From the NCBI GenBank assembly GCA_018268055.1, contig JAFDXF010000065.1, positions 53,878 through 117,877 of the forward strand: a DNA stretch of 64,000 nt, given 5' to 3'. Shown here one piece after another: positions 52,386 through 62,302 of this stretch (its first letter is position 1; every line of letters begins with the position of its first letter). Source of the stretch: Bacteroidota bacterium (lineage in GTDB: Bacteria > Bacteroidota > Bacteroidia > Chitinophagales > Chitinophagaceae). A program made the position numbers and the translations under genes. The notes beneath the pieces are model-generated. The model was not told where the DNA came from and made no database searches. It saw only the letters and a list, made by a program, of their open reading frames with translations.

Positions 52386-54041
52386 TTATTTGTAAAGTAA
52401 TTCATAATACTCATGCACCATGCGATTGCTATCAAATCGGAAACGGACATCTGCCATACCATTTTTCATCACCTGTCGCCAAGTATTGTAATTTGAATAA
52501 TACAATGGAAGAATTTCATTCTCCAAAATTTCATACAGCTTATTCAAATCATATTCATCTTGCTCATGTACTGCCATGTGTGCATAATCAGCCTTAGGCA
52601 CTACAAATCCATTATTGCCATGATTGATAAACTCCGGTATCCATCCATCATCAGTAGAAAAATTCACTGCACCATTCATTGCTGCTGTCATTCCACTTGT
52701 ACCTGAAGCTTCTCTTGGCACACGTGGGTTATTTAACCAAATATCTGCGGCTTGTTTTAATCTTTTTGACAATGTCAATTCATATCCTGTAAGTACCGCC
52801 ATATTTTTATACACCGTGCTCAAATGCACCAGCTGATTAAATTCGCTGATTGCAGGATGATCAACAGGATAAGGTTTCCCTGCCCAAATTATTTGAACCG
52901 GAAACTTTGTATTCGTCATTAACGCTTGGAATCGTTCTTCATCGGTAGTCAATAAATCAGCACGCTTATAACCGGCAAATCGTCTTGCCCATACAATGGT
53001 GAATACATCGGGATTAAAGATTTTCCCTGTTTGATCTGCGACTATTTCAAATGCTCTTTTTTTCAAATATTTTTTTCGGTCATCAATACCATAATCATCA
53101 CCTGCTTCACTAAATTTATACAATTGCTTATCGGCCCAATATCTCCAGTTTTGTGCATTCGTAATGGAGATAATAGAACAAATATTTTCATACTTACCCC
53201 ACATAGCACGAGATACTTCACCATGCAATTGAGAAACACCGTTTGCCAATCGGGCAAATCTTAAAGCCGCTAATGAATGATTGAACTGATCGCTTTCTTC
53301 TCCATAAAGTTTTTTCACCTCATCTACCGACAAGCCACAGAAGTAACTCATTTTCTGACAGAGATAAATATCATGTTTTTCATTCCCTGCCTCCTCGGGT
53401 GTATGTGTAGTAAACACTAATCTCTTTCTTACTTCTTCAATGTTTTTATTGAACTTTTGATATAAATAAAATGCAGCCGATACGCCGTGTGCTTCGTTCA
53501 AATGATAAAGCTCCGGATTGAAACCTAATTCGTCAATCAATTTTGCACCGCCAACACCCAATAAAATAAACTGCGCAACTTTTGTAGCCACGTTGGCATC
53601 GTAAAGTCTATGAGTAATTGTTTGAGAGACATAATCATTTTCCGGAACATCGGTGGATAATAAAAACAGTGGTGCTGTTTTAAAAGTTTCCGGATTCAGG
53701 TAATATACTTTCACCCATACCGGATGGTCGTGTATATTTATCTGAAAACGAATGTTAGTATCTTCTAAAAAACTGTAATGCTTTTCATTCCATGCCACAT
53801 CCAATGTTTGATCTTGATTGCGCTCTTGATCATAATATCCATACTTCCATAAAATACCAACCCCAATCAAATTCTGCTTTAGCTCATAAGCACTTCTTAA
53901 ATGTGAGCCGGCCAAAAAGCCTAAACCTCCACTGTAAATTTTTAAGGGCTGATGTGTAGCAAATTCCATTGAGAAATATGCAACACGCTTGGAATATCTT
54001 TCTTCAATAGGGTATGGAACCGAAAAATTTTTAAAACTCAT
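52386..54041 (-). CDS. Short GT35 glucan phosphorylase-like protein lacking the PLP lysine
   Basis: 551 residues, against 750-850 for glycogen/maltodextrin phosphorylases. The fold is clear: VAYFSMEFATHQPLKIYSGG near residue 20, YHLNEAHGVSAAFYL, FTTHTPEEAGNEKHD, VWARRFAGYKRADLL, and the PLP-site block EASGTSGMTAAMNG. At the PLP Schiff-base position (residue 452) the codon is ACA (Thr) where family members have Lys. The N-terminal ~100 and C-terminal ~150 residues of longer relatives are missing. The flanking reading frame is intact, so this is not simple decay. It may be a non-PLP glucan-binding or glycosyltransferase variant. Downstream of ispH, upstream neighbour an unknown lipoprotein on the same strand. 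Confidence 0.82.
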   Translation of the reverse strand: MSFKNFSVPYPIEERYSKRVAYFSMEFATHQPLKIYSGGLGFLAGSHLRSAYELKQNLIGVGILWKYGYYDQERNQDQTLDVAWNEKHYSFLEDTNIRFQINIHDHPVWVKVYYLNPETFKTAPLFLLSTDVPENDYVSQTITHRLYDANVATKVAQFILLGVGGAKLIDELGFNPELYHLNEAHGVSAAFYLYQKFNKNIEEVRKRLVFTTHTPEEAGNEKHDIYLCQKMSYFCGLSVDEVKKLYGEESDQFNHSLAALRFARLANGVSQLHGEVSRAMWGKYENICSIISITNAQNWRYWADKQLYKFSEAGDDYGIDDRKKYLKKRAFEIVADQTGKIFNPDVFTIVWARRFAGYKRADLLTTDEERFQALMTNTKFPVQIIWAGKPYPVDHPAISEFNQLVHLSTVYKNMAVLTGYELTLSKRLKQAADIWLNNPRVPREASGTSGMTAAMNGAVNFSTDDGWIPEFINHGNNGFVVPKADYAHMAVHEQDEYDLNKLYEILENEILPLYYSNYNTWRQVMKNGMADVRFRFDSNRMVHEYYELLYK

Positions 54042-54156
54042 ATTATATTCATTTTACACGAGGGCGCAAGTTAACCGATTAAAAGCAAAGAAAATAGCAA
54101 TCATAGAAAGGAAATTGCATTTTGCACAATTTGTTGACAGATTTTTATATGCGATT

Positions 54157-55128
54157 TTATTTCTTCTTATTTGGCTTAGAAGGCTTATGTTCTTTTATTC
54201 TTACATAGCTGCCATCAAACAGGCATTGCAGTCCACGTCTTGCCCCACAAGATTCTTCTTTCAATAAAACAGAACCGGTGTTAAAAGTAAAATGCAAAAC
54301 ACAAGGATCTCCACCCTCTTTATATTCCGCAGTATTGCCGTTTTTTAAAAGAGCCTCTCCTTTCAGCTCTCCGATGCAAGCACCATTATCTCTTTCAAAA
54401 TGGATAAAGAAAGTAATCCGGTCATTCTTTCTCCCGTCGCGAATAGAAACAAGGTTTGTTTTTCCTGTACCATAGTCTGCCGAGTACTTATGCTTACGTG
54501 GTAAAGTATCAATAGGATTGAGTAATTCAACAGGCTTCTCATCCAAGGCATCGGTCATCGCTAGTATAAATTTTTTATTTGATTCGCTCAGTATATAAAC
54601 ATTCTTCCCTTCACTGATTGTTCCATTGCTATTCTTTCGGGTAATGGATTGAGTAATTCCGATACTTCTATCAACTTGTAAAGCCTGTGTTGTATTATTA
54701 TTCTGATCCAACTTCATTGCTGGTAAGGCAGTCATGTATTGTTTCTTTTTATCAAAAACAATAACAAGAAAGGCTTTATCTGCAGCAGAAATTGCTTTTA
54801 AAAAAATATATGTTTCTGCTTTGGGCACTACCACTTTTCCTAAGGGATATATTTTAGGTTTAACACCTTTGCCAAAAACAGATTGCAAAACAGAATCCGG
54901 TACAATTCCTGTAAATACTTTATAGCTTATCAATAAGGAATCGTTTGATTTTGCTTGCAAAATGCTATCTGAAAATTGAAATGGAGGTTTTAACGGTTCA
55001 AAGAAGTCAAGAAAATCATCTGTCTTCACTACTTCATCACCCGACATAGATGGTTTTTGTTTCTGACTGCAGCTTAACATAAATAGTGCGGCTACAAAAA
55101 CAAGCACACATTTACTCAATGTCTTCAT
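54157..55128 (-). CDS. Lipoprotein of unknown function
   Basis: 323 residues. A lipobox FMLSC (Cys20) ends the signal. No family recognised. The mature part looks like two alpha/beta lobes: an N-terminal region through YPLGKVVVPKAETYIFLK and a C-terminal one with three cysteines (GACIGE, DPCVLH, ESCGARRGLQC). It ends with a Lys/Pro-rich tail. It lies 115 bases upstream of the phosphorylase-like gene on the same strand and may be transcribed with it. Divergent from the Nramp-USP gene. Confidence 0.7.
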   Translation of the reverse strand: MKTLSKCVLVFVAALFMLSCSQKQKPSMSGDEVVKTDDFLDFFEPLKPPFQFSDSILQAKSNDSLLISYKVFTGIVPDSVLQSVFGKGVKPKIYPLGKVVVPKAETYIFLKAISAADKAFLVIVFDKKKQYMTALPAMKLDQNNNTTQALQVDRSIGITQSITRKNSNGTISEGKNVYILSESNKKFILAMTDALDEKPVELLNPIDTLPRKHKYSADYGTGKTNLVSIRDGRKNDRITFFIHFERDNGACIGELKGEALLKNGNTAEYKEGGDPCVLHFTFNTGSVLLKEESCGARRGLQCLFDGSYVRIKEHKPSKPNKKK

Positions 55129-55226
55129 TTTTTAGATTATTGCCCGAAAATAAAGAATCCTGAATTTTGCACATATATTTTTTTTTCAAGAATACTTTTA
55201 AGAGTTCCTTAATTTTATTCATTGAT

Positions 55227-57113
55227 ATGCAGCAAAAAAATCATAGCCACCATTCTCTTAGTGAGGTGCATCAAAGTATTGATACAACAAAAAGCAATAA
55301 GTCTAAATGGCGTAGAACATTAGCTTTTTTTGGCCCTGCCTATTTGGTCAGCGTTGGCTATATGGATCCGGGCAATTGGGCTACTGATTTACAAGGAGGA
55401 AGTCGATATGGCTATCAATTGATCTGGGTATTATTGATGAGTAATTTAATGGCGCTCTTGCTTCAAAACCTTTCTGCTCGTCTTGGCATAGTACGTGGGA
55501 AAGACTTGGCGCAAGCAAACAGAGAAGCATTTCCTTCCTTTATCAATATTCCATTGTATATTCTTGCTGAAATTGCTATTGCTGCTTGTGATCTTGCAGA
55601 AGTTTTGGGGATGGCAATCGGTTTGCAACTGCTTACCGGTATTCCACTTATCTGGGGCGTTTTATTAACTTTATTAGACACGTTCCTATTGTTATTTCTA
55701 CAACGGATGGGTATGCGAAAATTAGAAGCATTTATTTTAGCTTTAATCGCAATAATTGGAATTTCATTTTTCGTTGAATTGGTTTTAGCAAAACCAAATT
55801 TTTCAGAAGTAGCCTCCGGATTAGTGCCACATATTGCCGACAATACAGCGCTCTATATTGCTATCGGTATAATTGGCGCAACAGTAATGCCGCATAATCT
55901 TTATTTACATTCAGCATTAGTTCAAACCAGAAAAATTAAAAGAGACCGAGAAGGAATTAAACGAGCTTTAAAATTAAATTTCATTGACAGCACCATAGCA
56001 CTCAATCTTGCATTTTTAGTCAATGCAGCTATATTAATATTGGCTGCAACAGTTTTTTTTAAAAATGGGCATAATGAAATTGCCAGAATTAATGATGCTT
56101 ATCTATTAATTGATCAATTATTGGGTTCTAAAGCAGCACCTATTTTATTTGCTGTAGCATTAATTGCTGCCGGACAAAGTTCGACAATAACCGGAACGCT
56201 TGCCGGGCAAATTGTAATGGAAGGCTATCTTCATTTGCGGATGAACCCTTTGATGAGAAGATTATTTACCCGATTGATTGCGATTATTCCTGCCGTAATA
56301 GTCATTCTCATTTCGGGCGAAAATAATGTGGATAATCTCTTAGTGTTTAGCCAAGTCATACTCAGTATCCAATTGGGTTTTGCAATTATACCGTTGATAC
56401 ATTTTGTAAGCGATAAAAAAACGATGGGGGAATTTGTTGCCAAAAAGCATATAATCGCAGCAGCATGGTTCATCACCATTGTGTTGATTTTTCTTAATAT
56501 AAAAATGGTAAGCGATCAAGTAATTGATTACTTTTCTCAAAGTGAGCACCTATTGGGTAAAGCATTCATCATTTTATTAAGCATACTTTTTATTGCTCTT
56601 TTATTGATTACAACTATTTATCCATGGATTAAAAAGCAGCAATTAACACCAACCAGTTCATTGCATCAGGAAGTAACTACACTGGCTCCTATTGCTAACA
56701 ACAACTACAAGGTAGTGGCCGTTGCATTAGAATTCAGCCAAAATGATAATAAACTTTTATCTCACTCTATCGGTCAGGGAAACAAGGACACTACTTTTAT
56801 CTTAATACATATTGTAGAAAGTGTTTCGGCCAAAATTTTTGAACACGATAGCGATGATTTTGAAACCAGAAAAGACAAAGAAAGGTTAGATGAGTATGTA
56901 CAGCAATTATCCAACTTAGGTTTCAAAGCAGAGGCGAAATTGGGCTATGGCAAAAGGGTAAAGGAAATTGTTCGCTTAGTGAAAGAAAACAAATCCGAAA
57001 TATTGATTATCGGCGCACACAGACACAGAGGGTTTAAAGATTTACTCTATGGAGAAACTATAAACGCAGTACGACACGACTTAAACATTCCAGTACTCAT
57101 TGTGAATGTATAA
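55227..57113 (+). CDS. Nramp metal transporter fused to a universal stress domain
   Basis: 628 residues from the ATG at 55227. The N-terminal ~450 residues form an 11-helix Nramp (MntH-like) transporter with the helix-1 metal motif MDPGNW and the helix-6 motif ATVMPHNLYLHS. After ~30 residues of linker a UspA-like domain (about 480-628) follows, starting NYKVVAVALEFSQND and ending with GAHRHRGFKDLLYGETI, where the ATP-binding glycine spacing is partly kept. Mn/Fe uptake with cytoplasmic nucleotide- or stress-sensing is an attractive inference. The upstream 20 codons belong to an unlikely extended start. A Crp-family gene follows convergently. Confidence 0.9.
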   Translation: MQQKNHSHHSLSEVHQSIDTTKSNKSKWRRTLAFFGPAYLVSVGYMDPGNWATDLQGGSRYGYQLIWVLLMSNLMALLLQNLSARLGIVRGKDLAQANREAFPSFINIPLYILAEIAIAACDLAEVLGMAIGLQLLTGIPLIWGVLLTLLDTFLLLFLQRMGMRKLEAFILALIAIIGISFFVELVLAKPNFSEVASGLVPHIADNTALYIAIGIIGATVMPHNLYLHSALVQTRKIKRDREGIKRALKLNFIDSTIALNLAFLVNAAILILAATVFFKNGHNEIARINDAYLLIDQLLGSKAAPILFAVALIAAGQSSTITGTLAGQIVMEGYLHLRMNPLMRRLFTRLIAIIPAVIVILISGENNVDNLLVFSQVILSIQLGFAIIPLIHFVSDKKTMGEFVAKKHIIAAAWFITIVLIFLNIKMVSDQVIDYFSQSEHLLGKAFIILLSILFIALLLITTIYPWIKKQQLTPTSSLHQEVTTLAPIANNNYKVVAVALEFSQNDNKLLSHSIGQGNKDTTFILIHIVESVSAKIFEHDSDDFETRKDKERLDEYVQQLSNLGFKAEAKLGYGKRVKEIVRLVKENKSEILIIGAHRHRGFKDLLYGETINAVRHDLNIPVLIVNV

Positions 57114-57121
57114 TTGCGATA

Positions 57122-57724
57122 TTATTCAGCAGATTTCTTTTTATTGTTCCGAAGAAGGTGTTTAAATCGGCTATAGGTTTCTGCTTTAATATTCAGATAG
57201 GAAGCAACATGCTTCTGAGATACCCGTTGTATAATTTCAGGATGCTTTTGAACAAAATATAGAAATAATTCACGTGGCTTCATGCGCACTTTTATCATTT
57301 GCCAACGATCTTTAGCAATACCCATGTGTGTAAAAATCAACCTGCCTAATCGCTCAGTTTTTTGCGATTGTCTATAAAAGCTTTCTAAGTCTTTAAATGA
57401 AATAGAAATCATTGTTACCGGTTCTAAAGCTTCTATTGTATATTCAGAGGGCTTCTGCCCAAAGAAAGACTCCTGACAATGCATAATTTGTCCCTCAAAA
57501 GAAATTTGAGTAGTGATTTCATTTTTACCCTTTTTATAATATTTGCGTGCCAGTCCGGTAATAATAAAGTTGAAATATTTCTCTACCTCTCCTGCACGAG
57601 CAATCAATTCTTTTTTATTAAATTTTCTGATTATAATATAAGGGCGCACATACTGATCAAACTCAGCTTCGGTAAGTTCTACGAACCTCCGCAGATAGTA
57701 TAGGAAAGGTTTTGCTATATCCAT
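57122..57724 (-). CDS. Crp/Fnr-family transcriptional regulator
   Basis: 200 residues: an N-terminal cyclic-nucleotide-binding-like beta barrel (AGEVEKYFNFIITGLARKYY) and a C-terminal helix-turn-helix (SQKHVASYLNIKAETYSRFKHLL). There are no cysteines arranged like FNR, so a ligand other than an Fe-S cluster is expected; members of this Bacteroidota group are of unknown trigger. It ends 8 bases from the stop of the Nramp-USP gene; divergent from icd, whose promoter lies within 150 bases. Confidence 0.88.
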   Translation of the reverse strand: MDIAKPFLYYLRRFVELTEAEFDQYVRPYIIIRKFNKKELIARAGEVEKYFNFIITGLARKYYKKGKNEITTQISFEGQIMHCQESFFGQKPSEYTIEALEPVTMISISFKDLESFYRQSQKTERLGRLIFTHMGIAKDRWQMIKVRMKPRELFLYFVQKHPEIIQRVSQKHVASYLNIKAETYSRFKHLLRNNKKKSAE

Positions 57725-57859
57725 ATTAAGGATTGGCGGTTAAAAGGTACATGTTTTATTTTAATTACCAATTATTTTTTTCATTTGGTTTATTTCCGAG
57801 CCAGAATTTTTATGCGCCAAATATATGAATCTGTCTTTGGCATTCATTATACTTTGCTG

Positions 57860-57867
57860 TACGTTTG
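57860..57867 (+). promoter_or_regulatory. -7 box (TACGTTTG) for icd
   Basis: Exact TAnnTTTG, 20 bases before the ATG at 57888, supporting that start. Confidence 0.6.
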
Positions 57868-57887
57868 CAACTTCAAAGAAAATAACT

Positions 57888-59120
57888 ATGGCTCAAAAAA
57901 TTAAAGTTGCAAATCCCGTTGTGGAATTAGATGGCGACGAAATGACTCGCATCATCTGGAAATTTATAAAAGATAAATTAATTGTTCCTTATGTAGATGT
58001 GGACATTAAGTATTTTGATTTAGGCGTAGAACATCGCGATGCTACAGACGATCAGGTTACCATTGATGCAGCACACGCTATACAGAAATATGGAGTAGGC
58101 ATTAAATGTGCTACCATTACTCCCGATGAAGCAAGAGTAAAAGAATTTAACCTGAAGCAAATGTGGAAAAGCCCCAATGGTACAATTCGTAACATTTTGG
58201 ATGGGACTGTATTTCGCGAGCCCATCGTAATGAAGAATGTTCCAAGATTAGTAACCAATTGGACTGCTCCTATTATTGTTGGCCGCCATGCTTTCGGCGA
58301 TCAATACAGAGCTACTGATACAGTAATAAAAGGAAAAGGTAAACTCACCATGACCTTTACACCGGAAGATGGAAGCGCACCACAAACTTTTGAAGTATTC
58401 AACTTTAAAGGAGATGGCGTAGCACTTTCTATGTATAACACGGATGAGAGTATTAAGGGTTTTGCACGCAGTTGCTTTAATATGGCATTGAGCAAAAAAT
58501 GGCCTTTATACCTCTCTACAAAAAATACAATCCTCAAAAAATACGATGGCCGCTTTAAAGACATCTTTGAAGACATCTATCAAGCAGAGTTTAAAACCAA
58601 ATTTGAAGAAGCCGGTATTGTTTATGAACATCGCTTAATTGATGATATGGTTGCCAGCTCATTAAAATGGAATGGCAATTTTGTTTGGGCTTGCAAAAAC
58701 TATGATGGTGACGTGCAAAGCGATAGTGTAGCACAAGGCTTCGGCTCTTTAGGATTGATGACTTCAGTACTTGTAACTCCCGATGGAAAAACATTGGAAG
58801 CCGAAGCTGCACACGGAACGGTGACTCGTCATTATCGCGATCATCAAAAAGGAAAACCAACAAGCACCAATCCGATTGCAAGCATTTTTGCATGGACACG
58901 TGGACTTGCATTTCGTGGTAAATTAGATAATAACCAACCACTCATTGATTTTGCCAATGCATTGGAGGAAGTTTGTATTGAAACAGTTGAATCCGGTAAA
59001 ATGACAAAAGACCTTGCCGTTTGTATTCACGGGAATAAAGTAAATCATGGCGAGCATTATCTTTATACTGAAGAGTTTTTAGACGCTATTGATAGTAATC
59101 TGAAAAATAAATTAGGATAG
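57888..59120 (+). CDS. icd: NADP-dependent isocitrate dehydrogenase (eukaryote-type)
   Basis: 410 residues of the type II homodimeric IDH seen in eukaryotes and Bacteroidota, not the E. coli type. [20 protein letters not shown] is the N-terminal signature; [13 protein letters not shown] (phosphorylation-loop Ser replaced), the substrate Arg/Tyr region, and [16 protein letters not shown] (NADP site) follow. It oxidises isocitrate to 2-oxoglutarate with NADP. The frame extends 21 codons upstream, but the promoter and family start at 57888 settle the choice. Confidence 0.95.
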   Translation: MAQKIKVANPVVELDGDEMTRIIWKFIKDKLIVPYVDVDIKYFDLGVEHRDATDDQVTIDAAHAIQKYGVGIKCATITPDEARVKEFNLKQMWKSPNGTIRNILDGTVFREPIVMKNVPRLVTNWTAPIIVGRHAFGDQYRATDTVIKGKGKLTMTFTPEDGSAPQTFEVFNFKGDGVALSMYNTDESIKGFARSCFNMALSKKWPLYLSTKNTILKKYDGRFKDIFEDIYQAEFKTKFEEAGIVYEHRLIDDMVASSLKWNGNFVWACKNYDGDVQSDSVAQGFGSLGLMTSVLVTPDGKTLEAEAAHGTVTRHYRDHQKGKPTSTNPIASIFAWTRGLAFRGKLDNNQPLIDFANALEEVCIETVESGKMTKDLAVCIHGNKVNHGEHYLYTEEFLDAIDSNLKNKLG

Positions 59121-59158
59121 ATTTTTTAGCATATACTATTTTTATATTTCATTAAAGA

Positions 59159-59210
59159 GGAGGACACAAATTTTGAATCAATCAATTCAATTTTTTGTCC
59201 TCCATTTTTT
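59159..59210 (+). terminator. Terminator after icd
   Basis: GGAGGACA pairs with TGTCCTCC; the arms extend inward through AAA/TTT, then ATTTTTTATAG follows. A large internal AT loop separates the arms. It lies 38 bases after the stop. Confidence 0.8.
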
Positions 59211-59298
59211 ATAGTATTAACACAATTTTTTAATCTCCTTTCAAGATTACAATAATAATCTTGCTGAACTATTGTTCCTTTGCGACTTTAGAAAAAAC

Positions 59299-61698
59299 AT
59301 GAAACATTTTTATTTTTTATTCATTCTGATTTTAATCACTTTTTCAATAAACGCACAAACAGTTTCAATAACCATAAGCGTTTCTAATTTCAAAAAAGAA
59401 CCGGTAGCAGCCGCCTCTATTTCCATTACAAATAGAAATGATAGCCACAATTCCATTACTAAAGCAGCAGATGTAAATGGTGAAGCCAAATTTCTGTTAG
59501 AAAAAAACGGACAATACACCGTGCAGATTACTGCCATCAATTATTTACCTATAGAAAAAGGCATTACAATAAGTGGAGAACAAAGCTTTTTTAGTTTTGA
59601 AGCAGAAAGAGCGCCAAAGTCTTTAAGTGAAGTAGTAGTTACTTCTAAAAAACCATTGATGAAACAGGAAGATGATAAAACAATTATCGATCCTGAAGTA
59701 TTGGTAGCTTCATCCACCAGCGGATTTGAAGTGATTGAAAAAACACCCGGTCTATTTGTAGATCAAGATGGGAATATTTTTATCAGTAGCCTTACTCCTG
59801 CCACAGTACAAATCAATGGACGTGATCTTAAAATGAGTGCTGCAGATGTAGCCACTATGTTAAAAAGTTTTCCGCCCAATGCCATTCAAAAAATTGAAGT
59901 AGTGCGCACACCTTCAGCTTCACAAGATGCATCCGGAAGTGGCGGAGTAGTAAACGTAGTATTGAAAAAAGGATTCAAACCGGGATTAACGGGAAGTATT
60001 AATGCAGGCTTACAGCAAGGAACTTATGGCAACCAGTTTGCCGGTGTAACAATCAATAGTAATCAAGGACAACGTAATTTTTTCATCAGCCTAAATTATA
60101 ATAGAAGAAACAGTTTTGAAAAAATTAACTCGGACCGAATCTTTGCAATAGATACAATGCTTATTCAAAATGCATTTACAAAATATCCTGCTGATGCATT
60201 CAACGGGAATTATATGTATGGGTTTTCAAAAAATAAATGGGATTTTGAAATTTCCGGCAATACCTCACTTACAAAAAGTCGTAATAACAGTGACAATAAA
60301 AGTGTAATAGAAAAAATAAGTACTCAAAATACATTATCAGAAAATTTAAACAGAGTGAATAATTCAGGTAATTCCTTTTTCACCGGAAATGGCATTGAAG
60401 CAAAAATGAAGATTGACAGTTCGGGTTCTGAATGGACTTCACAACTTTATTACTATTATACAAAGAGTGATAATGAGCAACAGTATGCAACCAATTATTA
60501 TTCGCCCTTTGTAATATCTTTCTATGGTAATGGCACAACAAATAACCATCGGAATTTATATTCAGGAAAATCAGATTTGAAATTAAAGTTGAAGAAAAAA
60601 CTTCTGGTTGAAACCGGAATAAAAAGCACTTACTTAGCTTTTGAAAATCAATCGCAATATTTCAAGACAATTAGTAATGTACAAACCTTAGATAATAAGC
60701 GCACCAACACATTCAACTATACCGAAAATATCAATGCTGCATACTTACAAGCATCTAAAACTTTTGGAAAAGATATTGTATTAAAAGCAGGTGCCCGATT
60801 GGAAAACACCAATATGGAAGGCCATCAGATTGTACCTTCAGATACTACATTTAATATTCACCGCACTGACTTGTTTCCCTATATCTTTTTGAGTAAGTCG
60901 TTGATGAAAATAGCTGGCTATGATCTGAGAGCATACCTCGTTTACAGGCGTAGTATCAGTCGTCCGGGCTATGAGCAATTGAATCCTTTTCCAAAATTTA
61001 TAGACCAATATCTCACAGAAGTAGGCAATCCTGCATTGAAACCACAGTTTACCAAAAACTGGGAAGCAAATGTCAGCGTTGATGAACGACCTGTTTTTGC
61101 AGTGGGTGTGAATGATACCAAAGATATATTTTCAATGGTAACCTATCAGGCAGATAGTGTAAGAAGTCAGGCTTATCGCACTTATGATAATCTTGGAAAA
61201 AATAAGGAATGGTATTTTAGAGGTATTGGTGCAATACCGCCCGGCAAAAGATACTTTTTCGTGATTGGCACACAATACAATTATCAAATCTATAATGGCT
61301 TTTATGAAAGTCAACCTTTAAATTATAAAAAAGGCACATGGACATTCTTCACCTATCAAACTTTTAAAATTGATAAACTTTCCACTATTTCGCTACATGG
61401 TTTTTGGCGCTTAAAAGGACAACAACAGTTGTATGAATTAGGTTCTTTCGGAATGTTGAATGCTAGTGTGAACCGAAAATTCATAAAAGATAAATTGATT
61501 GTCACACTCAGCATGAACGATATATTTTTTTCTAACAAAATCAATTTCACATTAAATCAAGGCTCCATCAAAGCAACGGGATTACGGTATAATGACACAC
61601 AGCGCGGAGGAATAAATATTCGTTACAATTTCGGTGTTCGCAAAAAGGAGAAAACAGAGCTCTTGAATATTCCTTCATCCGAAAATTTGAATCAATAA
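59299..61698 (+). CDS. TonB-dependent receptor-like outer membrane protein (CarboxypepD_reg + OMP_b-brl_3)
   Basis: 799 residues: signal peptide (MKHFYFLFILILITFSINAQ), carboxypeptidase-regulatory-like domain (about 20-95), plug (VEVVTSK-like SEVVVTSKKPLMKQEDDKT, NPSASQDASGSGGVVNVVLKK), and an outer-membrane beta-barrel of the OMP_b-brl_3 type; the C-terminus lacks the usual final Phe/Tyr (ends NLNQ after an RKKEKTELL stretch). Substrate not evident and no SusD partner adjacent. The start at 59299 is preferred over 59272 because the family N-terminus begins there. Confidence 0.85.
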   Translation: MKHFYFLFILILITFSINAQTVSITISVSNFKKEPVAAASISITNRNDSHNSITKAADVNGEAKFLLEKNGQYTVQITAINYLPIEKGITISGEQSFFSFEAERAPKSLSEVVVTSKKPLMKQEDDKTIIDPEVLVASSTSGFEVIEKTPGLFVDQDGNIFISSLTPATVQINGRDLKMSAADVATMLKSFPPNAIQKIEVVRTPSASQDASGSGGVVNVVLKKGFKPGLTGSINAGLQQGTYGNQFAGVTINSNQGQRNFFISLNYNRRNSFEKINSDRIFAIDTMLIQNAFTKYPADAFNGNYMYGFSKNKWDFEISGNTSLTKSRNNSDNKSVIEKISTQNTLSENLNRVNNSGNSFFTGNGIEAKMKIDSSGSEWTSQLYYYYTKSDNEQQYATNYYSPFVISFYGNGTTNNHRNLYSGKSDLKLKLKKKLLVETGIKSTYLAFENQSQYFKTISNVQTLDNKRTNTFNYTENINAAYLQASKTFGKDIVLKAGARLENTNMEGHQIVPSDTTFNIHRTDLFPYIFLSKSLMKIAGYDLRAYLVYRRSISRPGYEQLNPFPKFIDQYLTEVGNPALKPQFTKNWEANVSVDERPVFAVGVNDTKDIFSMVTYQADSVRSQAYRTYDNLGKNKEWYFRGIGAIPPGKRYFFVIGTQYNYQIYNGFYESQPLNYKKGTWTFFTYQTFKIDKLSTISLHGFWRLKGQQQLYELGSFGMLNASVNRKFIKDKLIVTLSMNDIFFSNKINFTLNQGSIKATGLRYNDTQRGGINIRYNFGVRKKEKTELLNIPSSENLNQ

Positions 61699-61704
61699 TT
61701 TCCT

Positions 61705-61712
61705 TATCTTTG
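61705..61712 (+). promoter_or_regulatory. -7 box (TATCTTTG) for the RRM gene
   Basis: Exact TAnnTTTG, 162 bases before the ATG, implying a leader of about 155 nt. Confidence 0.6.
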
Positions 61713-61716
61713 CAAA

Positions 61717-61873
61717 GTTAATTTGAGTGACACGGAATTTTGTAAGTGAATGTTCTTTCTGCTAAGCTTTTTCTCCTAAATACCTCCAGTGGTAAAACAA
61801 AGGGTGCGCCGATAGTTAGTCTTCTTTTACGATGCGTTTTTCTCAAGAATTTTAAAATTATAATTTTTATTGA
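61717..61873 (+). other. Long 5' leader of the RRM gene
   Basis: About 155 nt between promoter and ATG, with no open frame. It contains CTCCAGTGG and a more GC-rich block (AAAGGGTGCGCCGATAG) amid A/T-rich sequence. Such leaders in cold-inducible genes can be RNA thermoswitches or autoregulatory sites; this is a guess from layout. Confidence 0.4.
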
Positions 61874-62176
61874 ATGAACATTTATGTTTCAAATCTCCCC
61901 TTCGCCGTTATTGACGAAGATTTGAGAAGTTATTTTGCAGAATACGGAGAAGTAAGCTCTGCAAAAGTTATTATGGACAAATTTACTAACCGCAGTAAAG
62001 GTTTTGGCTTTGTGGAAATGACCGATGACGCAGCTGCAGAAAAAGCAATCGCTGAATTGAATGGTGCTACTATCGAAGGTCGTCAGATCAAAGTAAATGT
62101 AGCAAGACCAAAAGAAGAAAGACCTGCAAGACAGCCAAGACAACAAAGGCCTTCTTACAGTAACAATAATTGGTAA
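61874..62176 (+). CDS. RNA-binding protein with one RRM domain
   Basis: 100 residues: a single RRM (MNIYVSNLPFAVIDEDL with RNP2 = IYVSNL, and RNP1 = KGFGFVEM), then a short Arg/Pro/Gln-rich tail (RQPRQQRPSYSNNNW). Cyanobacterial and Bacteroidota proteins of this type are often cold-induced. Followed by a strong terminator, it is monocistronic. Confidence 0.92.
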   Translation: MNIYVSNLPFAVIDEDLRSYFAEYGEVSSAKVIMDKFTNRSKGFGFVEMTDDAAAEKAIAELNGATIEGRQIKVNVARPKEERPARQPRQQRPSYSNNNW

Positions 62177-62194
62177 GATTTTTTTTCTACGTTA

Positions 62195-62232
62195 AAAAAT
62201 AGGTTGCCTCAACATAGGCAACCTATTTTTTT
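62195..62232 (+). terminator. Strong terminator after the RRM gene
   Basis: AAAAATAGGTTGCCT and AGGCAACCTATTTTT make a 15-bp perfect stem around CAACAT, followed by TTA. Beyond it, 62233-62300 shows no gene of its own. Confidence 0.88.
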
Positions 62233-62302
62233 ATTGTCAACCCGAATTGGTTGATGGCTGTATTACTTTCCCAACTTGTCTGTTTTAGGTCAGCAAATTA
62301 TT

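Noticed and set aside
62223..62300. 24-codon continuation after the double stop of the RHS fragment (minus strand)
   Set aside because: Reads FADLKQTSWESNTAINQFG in frame, but it lies behind two stops and overlaps the RRM terminator; too short to call a remnant gene.
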